From SAR202 cluster bacterium (GTDB lineage Bacteria > Chloroflexota > Dehalococcoidia > Lucifugimonadales > Lucifugimonadaceae): 64,000 nucleotides of DNA. Each line of letters starts with the position of its first letter. The first letter of the stretch is position 1. The notes beneath the pieces were generated by a model that saw only the letters and a program-made list of their open reading frames with translations, did no database searches and was not told the origin of the DNA. Shown here piece by piece: positions 1-8,259 of the stretch. The position numbers and the translations under genes were made by a program. The stretch covers positions 1-64,000 of the forward strand of contig VGZT01000004.1 in assembly GCA_016872495.1 (NCBI GenBank), read 5' to 3'.

Positions 1-1
1 C

Positions 2-847
2 GGCCTTGCTGCCGGCAAGGGGGTGATCGTCGCCGATTCCCGCGCGGACGCGCGCGCCGCAGTGCGGTCGCTGTACTCCGGGGCGGTGCCAGCGTCCGCG
101 ATTTCGCAGGTGCTCATCGAGGAACGCTTGTCGGGGCCCGAAGTCAGCGTGTTTGCCTTCGTGGACGGCAGCCACGTTAGCGCCGAGGTGGCCGCGTGCG
201 ACTACAAGCGCGTCGGTGACGGCGATGTCGGCCCCAACACGGGCGGCATGGGAGCGTATTCGCCACCCGAGTTCTGGACCGCTGAGCTGGCGGCGCGCAT
301 CAGGCGGAAGATCCTGGAGCCGACCGCCGCCGGGATGGCGAGCGAGGGCAACCCGTATCTCGGGGTGATCTACGCCGGCCTGATGCTGACGGAAGATGGC
401 CCGAAGGTTATTGAATTCAATTGCCGCCTGGGCGACCCCGAAGCACAGGTCGTCCTGCCACGGCTGAAAACCGACCTGTTCGAGGTCTTACTCGCCAGCG
501 TAGAAGGTCGGCTCGCGTCATTGACGGTCGACTGGTCCGGTGGGTCGCACGTTGCGGTGGTGATGGCCTCAGGGGGGTACCCGGGAAAGTACACGACCGG
601 TAAGGAGATCCGTGGTCTCGAGGAGCGACGGGAGGCGCTGGTCTTCCAGGCCGGTACGGTTGCGGCGGGGGGCGGACGCACGATCACCAGCGGAGGCAGG
701 GTGCTCGCGGTCGTTGCAGGCGGCGCAGACATCGAGTCCGCACGCGCTGCCGCATACGAAGGAGTCGGCTCGGTTGAGTTCGAGGGAGCGATCTTCCGGA
801 AGGATATCGCCGCCCGTGCTGTGCGGGGCGGAGGGGCGAGACCGTGA
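2..847 (+). CDS. purD: Phosphoribosylamine--glycine ligase, 5' end outside the window
   Basis: GAR synthetase joins phosphoribosylamine and glycine using ATP, the second step of de novo purine synthesis. The reading frame is open from base 2 and begins inside the family's ATP-grasp motif (GLAAGKGV), so the N-terminal domain lies off the window. Visible family blocks are the GPEVSVFAF stretch, the GPNTGGMGAYSP block and the NCRLGDPEAQ metal/ATP-binding block. About 282 residues remain of a usual 420 or so. It is the first visible gene of a plus-strand purine operon, and its TGA overlaps a GTG (844) that could start the next gene. Confidence 0.96.
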   Translation, partial: GLAAGKGVIVADSRADARAAVRSLYSGAVPASAISQVLIEERLSGPEVSVFAFVDGSHVSAEVAACDYKRVGDGDVGPNTGGMGAYSPPEFWTAELAARIRRKILEPTAAGMASEGNPYLGVIYAGLMLTEDGPKVIEFNCRLGDPEAQVVLPRLKTDLFEVLLASVEGRLASLTVDWSGGSHVAVVMASGGYPGKYTTGKEIRGLEERREALVFQAGTVAAGGGRTITSGGRVLAVVAGGADIESARAAAYEGVGSVEFEGAIFRKDIAARAVRGGGARP

Positions 848-897
848 GTGGGCGCCGGCGGGTGGGCGCCCCGCCTGCCCGTGAGATGATTGGCTGG

Positions 898-1572
898 ATG
901 CTCGTCATATTCGATTTCGATGACACCGCCGCCGTCGAAAACGTCGCCCGGCTGCTTCTCGACAGGTTCGGCGATGGTGCGTTCGAACGCATTCAGGCCG
1001 ACTACTCGGCAGGCAAGCTCCTGTTCAAGGACTACCAGGAGCTCGCATTTCTTTCTCTGCAAACCAGCGTCACCGAGATGCGAAGCTACGCCGCGGAGAC
1101 CGCCCGACTACGGCCCGGCTTCAGCGACGCGGTGGCGGCCGCTGAGCGCGCGGGCGCCCAGGTTGCCATCGTCTCGGCTGGCCTCGACTTCTACATCGAG
1201 CCGGTGCTCGCAAAGCACGGCTTCGCGGGGCTTCCGATGACCTCGGTGGGCACCGGGCGCTTCGCGGGCGACGCATCGCAACTCAAGTACTTCTACCCGG
1301 CCGCCCGGGAAGGTTGCCCGGCCGACTGGGCCGTTTGCAAGTGCCGGGCCTTCGAGGAGGCGCTCGGCTCGGGCCAGGAGGTGGTGTTCGTCGGCGATGG
1401 CACGCGTTCAGACGCCTGTGCGGCGGCCAGGGCAACCACCGTCTTTGCCAGGGCAAGACTGCTCGACCATTGCCGGAGCAAGGGCATACGGGCCACGCCC
1501 TTCGACGACCTCTATCCCGTGGTGCGCCACATAGAGTGGGCAGCCAGAACCCGGAGCGGCCGCCATGATTGA
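898..1572 (+). CDS. HAD-superfamily phosphatase, SerB/MtnX-like
   Basis: This is a cytoplasmic HAD subfamily IB-type phosphatase of about 224 residues. Motif I (DFDDT) lies at residues 6-10 from the ATG at 898, motif II is the IVSAG segment near residue 97, and motif III is the FVGDGTRSD segment near residue 164. The overall layout resembles MtnX (2-hydroxy-3-keto-5-methylthiopentenyl-1-phosphate phosphatase) and phosphoserine phosphatase. A GTG at 844 overlapping the purD stop is an alternative start, but the extra residues look unlike protein sequence, so ATG 898 (or 886) is preferred. It lies between purD and purB and overlaps the purB start. The substrate is unknown; a purine-pathway role is only suggested by position. 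Confidence 0.85.
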   Translation: MLVIFDFDDTAAVENVARLLLDRFGDGAFERIQADYSAGKLLFKDYQELAFLSLQTSVTEMRSYAAETARLRPGFSDAVAAAERAGAQVAIVSAGLDFYIEPVLAKHGFAGLPMTSVGTGRFAGDASQLKYFYPAAREGCPADWAVCKCRAFEEALGSGQEVVFVGDGTRSDACAAARATTVFARARLLDHCRSKGIRATPFDDLYPVVRHIEWAARTRSGRHD

Positions 1573-2962
1573 TCGCTACTCACGGCCTGCGATGTCGAAG
1601 GTGTGGTCCGAGGACCACGTCTTCCAGCTCTGGCTCAAAGTCGAGGTGGCGGCGGCGCAGGCATGGACCGAGCTCGGCGTCATACCTGCGGCCGACATGG
1701 CCCGCATTCGCAAGAAGGCGCGCTTCAACCGCAAGCGCTATGACGAGAACTTCGCCCAGACCCGCCACGACATCATCTCCTTCACCCGCGCGGTAGCCCC
1801 GAGCCTCGGCGCCGAGAGCCGATGGATCCACCATGGGCTCACCTCCAACGACGTCAAGGACACCGCCCTGAGCCTCCAGATGGTTGAAGCGCTGGACCTG
1901 CTCGACGGCGAGGTCAAGGCGCTCATGAAGGCACTGAGGCAGCGCGCCGAGGAGTTCATCGACACCCTGTGCATGGGCCGCACGCATGGCGTCCACGCCG
2001 AGCCAATGAGCTTCGGTTTGAAGCTGGCGCTCTGGTGGGAAGAGATGCGCCGCCACCGCCGGCGCCTGAAAGAGGCCCGCTTGATGGCGGCCGTAGGCAT
2101 GATCTCGGGGCCGGTCGGATCGTACGCCAGCGTGCCGCCAAGGGTCGAAGAGATCGTCTGCAAAGAGCTGGGCCTCTCTCCTGCCCCGGTTTCCAACCAG
2201 GTGATCCAGCGGGACCGCCACGCCCAGTTCGTCCAGACCCTCGCGCTGATCGCCGCCACCCTGGAGAAGATCGCCACAGAGATCCGGGGTTTGCAGCGGA
2301 CCGAGATTCGCGAGGTCGAGGAGCCATTCGGGCGCCCCGGTTATGTGAGCACCGGCTCTTCGTCGATGCCCCACAAGCGGAACCCCGAGCTGTCAGAGCG
2401 CGTGTGCGGACTGGCGCGGCTCGTGCGCGGCCACGCGGTGACTTCGCTCGAGAACGTCGCACTCTGGCACGAGCGGGATATCAGCCACTCTTCCGCCGAG
2501 CGTATCGTCCTGCCTGACGCCAGCCTCGCAGTTGACTACATGCTCGCTACGATGACCGGCATCGTCGGCGGAATGAAGGTCAACCCCGAGCGGATGATGG
2601 AAAACGTGGAGATGTCCCGCGGCCTGGTCTTCTCCGAGCGGGTCATGCTCGCGCTGGTCGAGAAGGGGATGGATCGGAAGCGGGCGTACGAGATCGTTCA
2701 GCGCAACGCCATGACTTCCTGGGACCAGGGGGACGATTTCCGGACTCTGGTCACGACGGACCCCGAGGTCGCAGCACTTGTGACGCCGCGTGATCTCGCC
2801 AACATGTTCGATTACGGCTACTACCTGCGCCATGTTCGTTATACCTTCGACCGGCTCGGATTCCGAACGAAGCCACCGGCCACCCGGGCTCACAAGAAGC
2901 CGGCGGACACGATCGAGGTCCTGGAGGGCGGAAGGTCAAGGACAAAGGCGATCCGGCGTTGA
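1565..2962 (+). CDS. purB: Adenylosuccinate lyase
   Basis: It cleaves SAICAR to AICAR and adenylosuccinate to AMP, releasing fumarate. The 465-residue length is normal for the fumarase/aspartase-type family. Conserved blocks seen are HHGLTSNDVKDT near residue 90, GRTHGVHAEPMSFG near residue 139 and the flexible catalytic loop signature SSSMPHKRNPELSERV near residue 263. The ATG lies 8 bases inside the preceding phosphatase gene, and the stop TGA is nested in the TTGA that starts purC, so translation of the three genes is probably coupled. The C-terminal tail (after about residue 440) is basic and poorly conserved. Confidence 0.97.
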   Translation: MIDRYSRPAMSKVWSEDHVFQLWLKVEVAAAQAWTELGVIPAADMARIRKKARFNRKRYDENFAQTRHDIISFTRAVAPSLGAESRWIHHGLTSNDVKDTALSLQMVEALDLLDGEVKALMKALRQRAEEFIDTLCMGRTHGVHAEPMSFGLKLALWWEEMRRHRRRLKEARLMAAVGMISGPVGSYASVPPRVEEIVCKELGLSPAPVSNQVIQRDRHAQFVQTLALIAATLEKIATEIRGLQRTEIREVEEPFGRPGYVSTGSSSMPHKRNPELSERVCGLARLVRGHAVTSLENVALWHERDISHSSAERIVLPDASLAVDYMLATMTGIVGGMKVNPERMMENVEMSRGLVFSERVMLALVEKGMDRKRAYEIVQRNAMTSWDQGDDFRTLVTTDPEVAALVTPRDLANMFDYGYYLRHVRYTFDRLGFRTKPPATRAHKKPADTIEVLEGGRSRTKAIRR

Positions 2963-3858
2963 TCACTCCCGTGTCCGAGACAAGGTTTGAGGGACTGGTG
3001 CACCGCGGCAAGGTGCGCGATACGTACGACATCGGAGGCGGCCGCCTGCTGATGATCGCGACCGACCGCATCTCGGCGTTCGATGTGATCCTCCCCAATC
3101 CGATCCCCGGGAAGGGACTGATCCTCGCCCAGATGTCCGCCTTCTGGTTCCGCCACACCCGGAACGTGATGCCGAACCATTTCATCGGGCTGGCCAGCGA
3201 CCGCAAGGCGCTCGCGGACATCCCGGCAACGGGTGCCCTGGCCGGGCTGCCACAGGAGATGGGCCCGCGCGCGATGGTGATCAAGAAGGCCCGAAGGATT
3301 GACGTTGAGTGCGTCGTCCGCGCGTACCTCGCGGGGACCGCCTGGGCCGAGTACCGCAAATCGGGGACCGTACATGGAGTCCGGTTGCCGAGCGGCTTGC
3401 GGGAGTCGGACCGGCTGCCGGAGTTGATGTTCACACCCTCCACGAAGGCTGAGTCGGGACACGACGAGCCACTGACGTGGGATCAGACCGTCCGAATGAT
3501 CGGCGAAGAGACCTCCGTACGCCTGCGCGAAGCCTCGTTCCGCGTATTCAAGAGCGCGGCAGCACACGCCGAACGACGCGGGATGATCATCGCCGACACC
3601 AAGTTCGAATTCGGCTGGGTTGGCGGGGAACTGACCTTGATCGACGAACTACTCACCCCTGATTCGAGCCGTTTCTGGGCAGCCGATGCCTACCGCCCGG
3701 GCGAGACCCAGGCTGCGTTTGACAAGCAGTTCCTGCGGGACTGGTTGTTGAGCACCGGCTGGAACCGCCAGCCGCCCGCGCCGAGCCTGCCGGAGGACGT
3801 AATTGCACGGACCAGGGAGCGTTACGAGCTGGCGCTCCAAAGGCTCACCGGGTCCTGA
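2959..3858 (+). CDS. purC: Phosphoribosylaminoimidazole-succinocarboxamide synthase (SAICAR synthetase)
   Basis: It condenses CAIR with aspartate using ATP to give SAICAR, directly upstream of the PurB step. The 299 residues match the longer, yeast-like PurC class. Motifs seen are RGKVRDTYD near residue 16, DRISAFD near residue 35, the SAICAR signature around DVECVVRAYLAGTAW near residue 115 and IADTKFEFGW near residue 213. The start is TTG at 2959, overlapping the purB stop as TTGA. That start is supported by homology beginning within the first ten residues. Confidence 0.96.
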   Translation: MITPVSETRFEGLVHRGKVRDTYDIGGGRLLMIATDRISAFDVILPNPIPGKGLILAQMSAFWFRHTRNVMPNHFIGLASDRKALADIPATGALAGLPQEMGPRAMVIKKARRIDVECVVRAYLAGTAWAEYRKSGTVHGVRLPSGLRESDRLPELMFTPSTKAESGHDEPLTWDQTVRMIGEETSVRLREASFRVFKSAAAHAERRGMIIADTKFEFGWVGGELTLIDELLTPDSSRFWAADAYRPGETQAAFDKQFLRDWLLSTGWNRQPPAPSLPEDVIARTRERYELALQRLTGS

Positions 3859-3936
3859 TTGCCGTCACAGCTCCATTTCGCCCTCTCTGGGCGTATCATT
3901 TCCGGGTTTGCATCAAACAGATAAGTTGACGGACTA

Positions 3937-4647
3937 ATGGCCACCACAGGAACCGAGAAGAACGAGACCACGCCGCCCCGCAAGGCATCGACGCGGCCGG
4001 AGCACCGACGCGGCATGACGCGTGGCGCCATCCGGGCCGAACGGCGCGCGCGCGCCGGGGCGCGCAAGCGCAAGAAGCAGATACTGATCTACGTTGGCGT
4101 GGGCCTGCTGGCCTTTGTATTCATCGCAAGCCTGCTTGTGCCTGGTGGCCTGCAGCGCACCAACCCGCAAAAGGCCAACCAGATCAACACCGGCGGCCCG
4201 GTCGCCATAGCACCGGATGACGGCCGTGGTCATATCGACGCCGGCGTCCGCGGAGGACCGTACTCAACCACTCCGGCCACCTCCGGACCACACTGGCAGA
4301 CGGTGCCGGTCCAGGCTGCCCCAGACGGCGCTCCCGCGCGCTGGGGCTTCTACGCCTACCCGCTTCCGGACGAAGTGCTGATCCACAACCTCGAACACGG
4401 CGGGATCGGACTTCACTACGACTGCCCGGAGGGCTGTGCCAGCCTGATCGAGCAGCTGAAGGGAATCGTCGGACTCAACACCTCGATGTTCATCGTTTCG
4501 CCCTACCCGAAGATGGGGACCAGGATCGCGATCACCGCCTGGCGCCACCTGATGCCGCTGGCCGAGTTCGACGAGGCCAAGATCCGCGCGTTCATCGAGG
4601 CTTACCAGGACCGGGCGCCTGAGAGCGTCCCGCAGAACCTGTTCTAA
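3937..4647 (+). CDS. DUF3105 membrane-anchored protein
   Basis: A 236-residue protein of unknown function. It has a basic N-terminal cytoplasmic segment (residues 1-48, rich in Arg/Lys), one membrane segment at about residues 49-68 (ILIYVGVGLLAFVFIASLLV) and an external domain. The external domain carries the DUF3105 hallmarks: TSGPHW near residue 115, the Tyr/Pro-rich YAYPLP stretch, HNLEHGGIGLHYDCPEGC near residue 150, and two close Cys that may pair. It lies between purC and purS on the same strand, 3 bases from purS, so it is probably co-transcribed. A link to purine synthesis is not evident. Start ATG 3937 has no strong Shine-Dalgarno. Confidence 0.85.
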   Translation: MATTGTEKNETTPPRKASTRPEHRRGMTRGAIRAERRARAGARKRKKQILIYVGVGLLAFVFIASLLVPGGLQRTNPQKANQINTGGPVAIAPDDGRGHIDAGVRGGPYSTTPATSGPHWQTVPVQAAPDGAPARWGFYAYPLPDEVLIHNLEHGGIGLHYDCPEGCASLIEQLKGIVGLNTSMFIVSPYPKMGTRIAITAWRHLMPLAEFDEAKIRAFIEAYQDRAPESVPQNLF

Positions 4648-4650
4648 GCC

Positions 4651-4902
4651 ATGCCGTACCTGGCGCGTGTACGAATAACGCTCAAGCCTGCGGTCAACGA
4701 TCCCCAGGGAATCACGATCGCCCGGGCACTGAAGTCCCTCGGCTTCGACGGCGTCTCTGCAGTGCGGGCGGGAAAGTACCTGGAGGTACGGCTCGCGGAA
4801 GAAGACCGGGCCACCGCCGAGGCCCGGGTCCGCGAGATGTGTCAGAAGCTGCTCGCAAATCCGGTCACCGAGACCTTCAGCTTCGAGCTCGAAAAGACCT
4901 AG
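4651..4902 (+). CDS. purS: Phosphoribosylformylglycinamidine synthase subunit PurS
   Basis: PurS is the small bridging subunit that holds PurL and the glutaminase PurQ together in the FGAM synthase of bacteria with the small PurL. The 83-residue length and the pattern LKPAVNDPQGITIARALKSLGF, then VRAGKYLEVRL, are typical. It ends the operon: the next gene is convergent and neither purQ nor purL follows, although those usually sit directly downstream of purS. They must be encoded elsewhere if the complex is functional. Confidence 0.93.
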   Translation: MPYLARVRITLKPAVNDPQGITIARALKSLGFDGVSAVRAGKYLEVRLAEEDRATAEARVREMCQKLLANPVTETFSFELEKT

Positions 4903-4906
4903 CAGA

Positions 4907-5815
4907 TCAGGTCCGGCGGAGCTCATCGATCCGCTTGAGCTGCTCTTCGCTGAACTCGGGAAACGGGCCGCCCGGGCGGCGTATCCCGCCGGTGAAATTG
5001 GGAGCGCGCTTCTCCCCGAACGCCTTCGGCCCTTCCGCGGCATCGTTGGTCGCCTGCATGAGCAGGTTGTTCATCAGCCACTGGACGTTCCATGCTGTCT
5101 CGACCGGTACATCCCGGAAGCGGACTGCGAACTCCTTCATCATCCGGACCGCTACCGGAGGCAGTCTGGCAATCCCCTGCGCGATCTCCTCTGCCCTGGT
5201 CATGAGCTGGCCGTGCTCAACCGTCTCATTGACCAGGCCGATCCTGAGCGCCTCGCTGGCATCTACCGGTTCATCGGTGAGCAAGATCCGCATCGCATCT
5301 GCATAACGGAGCTGGCGCAATAGAAACGTCGCGCCGGGTCCGGCGCCGACCCAGCCCTGGGAGAGCAGCGCAAACTTGAAACGAGCGTGCTGGGCGGAGG
5401 CAATCCGTATATCAGTAGACGTGAGCGTCAGGTAAAACCCGGCGCCCGCTGCCCAACCGTTGATGGCAGCTACCACCGGCTTCCAGATCTGCGGGTAATG
5501 GTCGCCAAGGCGCGGATCCACACCGGTGCGCGCGCCGTTCACCGAGCCGGCCATCGGCCAGAAGAGGCGCTGCAGGGCGAGGTACTCCCGCTCGACGTCA
5601 CTAAGGCCGGCCAGGTGCTTGAGGTCGTGACCCGCGCAGAAGTGGCGATCGCCTCTCCCGGTTATGATCGCGACCCTGATCGCCGGGTCCTCCCAGACCT
5701 CCTTCCAGGCCTGTGAAAGCTGGTCGGCAGTCTCTAGGTCAAGCACGTTCGCGCGGGCCGGGTTGTCGATCGTGATATATCCGATGGCGTTGCGTTTCTC
5801 GAGGACGGTGGCCAT
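4907..5815 (-). CDS. Enoyl-CoA hydratase/isomerase (crotonase) family protein
   Basis: A 302-residue crotonase-fold protein. The two oxyanion-hole segments are visible: FCAGHDLKHL near residue 59 and NGWAAGAGFYL near residue 119. The two Glu that activate water in classical enoyl-CoA hydratase are not where expected: the QPE-type position reads ALLSQG (near residue 150) and the AMEMVLTG-type position reads AMRILLTD (near residue 174). It may therefore catalyse another crotonase reaction on an acyl-CoA. It converges with purS and is divergent from the CoA-transferase gene (129 bases apart), which suggests shared acyl-CoA chemistry. Confidence 0.85.
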   Translation of the reverse strand: MATVLEKRNAIGYITIDNPARANVLDLETADQLSQAWKEVWEDPAIRVAIITGRGDRHFCAGHDLKHLAGLSDVEREYLALQRLFWPMAGSVNGARTGVDPRLGDHYPQIWKPVVAAINGWAAGAGFYLTLTSTDIRIASAQHARFKFALLSQGWVGAGPGATFLLRQLRYADAMRILLTDEPVDASEALRIGLVNETVEHGQLMTRAEEIAQGIARLPPVAVRMMKEFAVRFRDVPVETAWNVQWLMNNLLMQATNDAAEGPKAFGEKRAPNFTGGIRRPGGPFPEFSEEQLKRIDELRRT

Positions 5816-5944
5816 GCTGTTTCTCCTGGGCCGGTCTGGCGGCCGCTCTGGTCGATGCCAAAGCTACGGCCAATGGGGCCGAATGACAACCATGAATCTG
5901 TATCTCCGGTCGGACCCGGGCAGGCCCTGTCCGCGGAGGGTCGC

Positions 5945-8215
5945 ATGACGGGCCCACTTGAAGATCTGCGCGTGGTCGAGTTGGATTGCGGGCTCGCGAC
6001 GATGTTCGCCGCACGCCTGTTCGCCGACCTCGGGGCTGACGTGGTCCGCTTGGAAGACCGTGGACAGGGGGACGACCCCCTTCACTCGGCACTGAACCTC
6101 AGGAAGCGGATCGTCCGGATCAACCGAAAACTCACATTCGGGTCCAGGCCTGGCCGATTCATGGGTGAAGCCGACCTCCTCATCACCGGGTCGACGGCTC
6201 ACGGCCAATTCCCGCTCGGGATTCGACCGGAGGAGTTTAGAGACGCGCTGCCACAACTCTGCGTGACCTCGATTACTCCTTTTGGCCTGACCGGGCCGCA
6301 CGCGAAGTTCCTGGGTGGCGACCTCACGGTATTTCACGGCAGCGCGGTGTCGAGGTTTCTGCTGGGCCCGGTGTCCGATCCGGAACGGACGCCACCGGTG
6401 CGGGCCTACGGTGACCAGACCGCCTTCGTCGCGGGGCTGACGGCCGCCCTGGGCTCGCTTGCCGCCGTTTATTCCGCTCGCACGGGAGGCCCCGCCCGCC
6501 TGACCGACGTGTCGATGCAGGAGGCGATGCTGTCGCTGATACCCGCCCAGCTGGCCCAGCATGCCTTCGGCGAAGGCGTGGCGAACAGGCGGCGCGTCCT
6601 CGATGGAGGCGCGTCCACGGTCTGCGCGCTGCCGGCCAGCGATGGCTATGTTGCGATCTCCCCGCGCGAAGAGCACCAGTGGGCTGCCTGGCTGGGCGTG
6701 ATGGGAAAGCCGGCCTGGGGGACCGATCCCCGCTTCGCCTCCAGGGCGGCCCGCCAGGAGAACTGGGATGCGCTCTATGACCTGATGCGCACATGGTCGA
6801 TCGCGCATGCGAAGGACCGGATCGTCGCTATGGCCCAGCAGGCCCACGTCCCGTGCTTCCCATGGGAGCTGCCCGGAGCCCACCTGGATTCGCCACAGTT
6901 GCAGCACAGGCAGTTTTGGGAAGAATGCGCCTTGCCTGGGTACGGGAAGCTCAGGGTCCCCGGCTCGCCCTACGGACTGCGCGCTGCCCTTCCCGGGGCA
7001 AGCGGCGCAGTCGAACTCGGTGATCCGGCCGCCGTCGCATGGAAACAACGCACCGATCCCCCCGCCGTGGCCAGCCAGCCGGCTCTGCCACTGGAAGGCG
7101 TGAAGGTCGTGGATCTCGGCTGGGTGATCGCGGGACCGGCTTGCACGCGATACCTGGCAGCTCTGGGCGCTGAGGTGATCAAGGTCGAGGCCCCCGGGCG
7201 GCCGGACCCGGGTCGCGCAGGCCGCCTGCACGAGGTGCTGGGGCAGTCCAAGCACGCGGTGACGCTCGACCTCAAGGACGCGGCCGATGCGGCCCGTATG
7301 CACAGGCTCATCGCCGGGAGCGACCTCCTGGTCGAAAACTTTGCCCACGGGGTGATGGACCGGCTCGGCCTTGGGCGCGCAGCCCTCCACGAGCTCAACC
7401 CCAGCCTGATCCAGGTCTCCTCATCCGGCATGGGTCGTAACGGGCCCCAGGCAGGCGCCGTTGCTTACGGGACACTGCTCCAGGCGTACACGGGCTTCAG
7501 CGCCCTCAACGGGTACCCGGGACAGCAGCCGGCCATAGGGATGGCGTGGACCGACTTCCTCTGCGGCATGGCGCTCGCCTTCGGCTCGATCGCGCTGCTG
7601 AACCAGAGACGGCGCGTGGGGCGCGTCGATCACATCGACCTTTCGATGTTGGAGACGCAGCTGATGACGATGCCGGTGGCGGTCATCGATGGGCAGACCA
7701 GCAACGCCCCGCCTGCCGCAGCCGGAAACCGCCACGCCTACCAGTCGCCGCACGATGTCTACCGGTGCCGCGGCGACGATCGATGGCTGGCCATAGAGAT
7801 CGCCTCGGAGGCCCAGTGGAGGGCGTTGTGTGCGGAGATTCATGCCCCCGACGGCTGGCAGTCATGGAATGAATCTGAGCGCAGGGCGAACCGCGCCGAG
7901 ATCGACCGCGCGATCGAAGGCTGGACCAGTACCCGGAACGACCTCCGGGCCATGCGTGAATTGCAGGCCGTGGGCGTCCCGGCGTGCGCCGCGCTGGCCG
8001 TGGCCGACCTGTTCGAAGACCCCCACTTGAAGGAGCGGGGGGCCTTCGTCGACTTTGACGATGGGCGCACCCCGCGCCTCCCGGGAATGCCATGGCGCTG
8101 GGAAGGGGTGAAGTTCAGGATCTTCCGCGCGCCGGGCACCGGCGAACACAACCTGCTCCTGGCCGGGACGGATGAGGGGCGATCCCACGCACCCGAATCA
8201 GCGCGGCAGCCCTGA
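5945..8215 (+). CDS. Tandem-fused family III CoA-transferase (CaiB/BaiF type)
   Basis: About 756 residues contain two CaiB/BaiF-like units in one chain. The first begins at LEDLRVVELDCGLA (residue 5) and carries the family Asp in ARLTDVSMQEAM near residue 190. The second begins at LPLEGVKVVDLGWVIAG near residue 380, with KVEAPGRPDPGR, DLKDAADAARM and a second Asp in DHIDLSMLETQ near residue 563. Family III enzymes move CoA between carboxylic acids through aspartyl-CoA intermediates and are usually about 400-residue homodimers. Start ATG 5945 is chosen because GGAGGG lies 5 bases upstream; an earlier ATG (5855) adds residues without homology. Substrate unknown. Confidence 0.9.
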   Translation: MTGPLEDLRVVELDCGLATMFAARLFADLGADVVRLEDRGQGDDPLHSALNLRKRIVRINRKLTFGSRPGRFMGEADLLITGSTAHGQFPLGIRPEEFRDALPQLCVTSITPFGLTGPHAKFLGGDLTVFHGSAVSRFLLGPVSDPERTPPVRAYGDQTAFVAGLTAALGSLAAVYSARTGGPARLTDVSMQEAMLSLIPAQLAQHAFGEGVANRRRVLDGGASTVCALPASDGYVAISPREEHQWAAWLGVMGKPAWGTDPRFASRAARQENWDALYDLMRTWSIAHAKDRIVAMAQQAHVPCFPWELPGAHLDSPQLQHRQFWEECALPGYGKLRVPGSPYGLRAALPGASGAVELGDPAAVAWKQRTDPPAVASQPALPLEGVKVVDLGWVIAGPACTRYLAALGAEVIKVEAPGRPDPGRAGRLHEVLGQSKHAVTLDLKDAADAARMHRLIAGSDLLVENFAHGVMDRLGLGRAALHELNPSLIQVSSSGMGRNGPQAGAVAYGTLLQAYTGFSALNGYPGQQPAIGMAWTDFLCGMALAFGSIALLNQRRRVGRVDHIDLSMLETQLMTMPVAVIDGQTSNAPPAAAGNRHAYQSPHDVYRCRGDDRWLAIEIASEAQWRALCAEIHAPDGWQSWNESERRANRAEIDRAIEGWTSTRNDLRAMRELQAVGVPACAALAVADLFEDPHLKERGAFVDFDDGRTPRLPGMPWRWEGVKFRIFRAPGTGEHNLLLAGTDEGRSHAPESARQP

Positions 8216-8259
8216 ACGAACTATGCTGTCTTCTTCAAAATCTACGGGGGCAAATACTT

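Noticed and set aside
5864-7390. Long minus-strand frame opposite the CoA-transferase gene
   Set aside because: No family motifs, and the plus strand encodes two clear CaiB-type units; this is a shadow frame.
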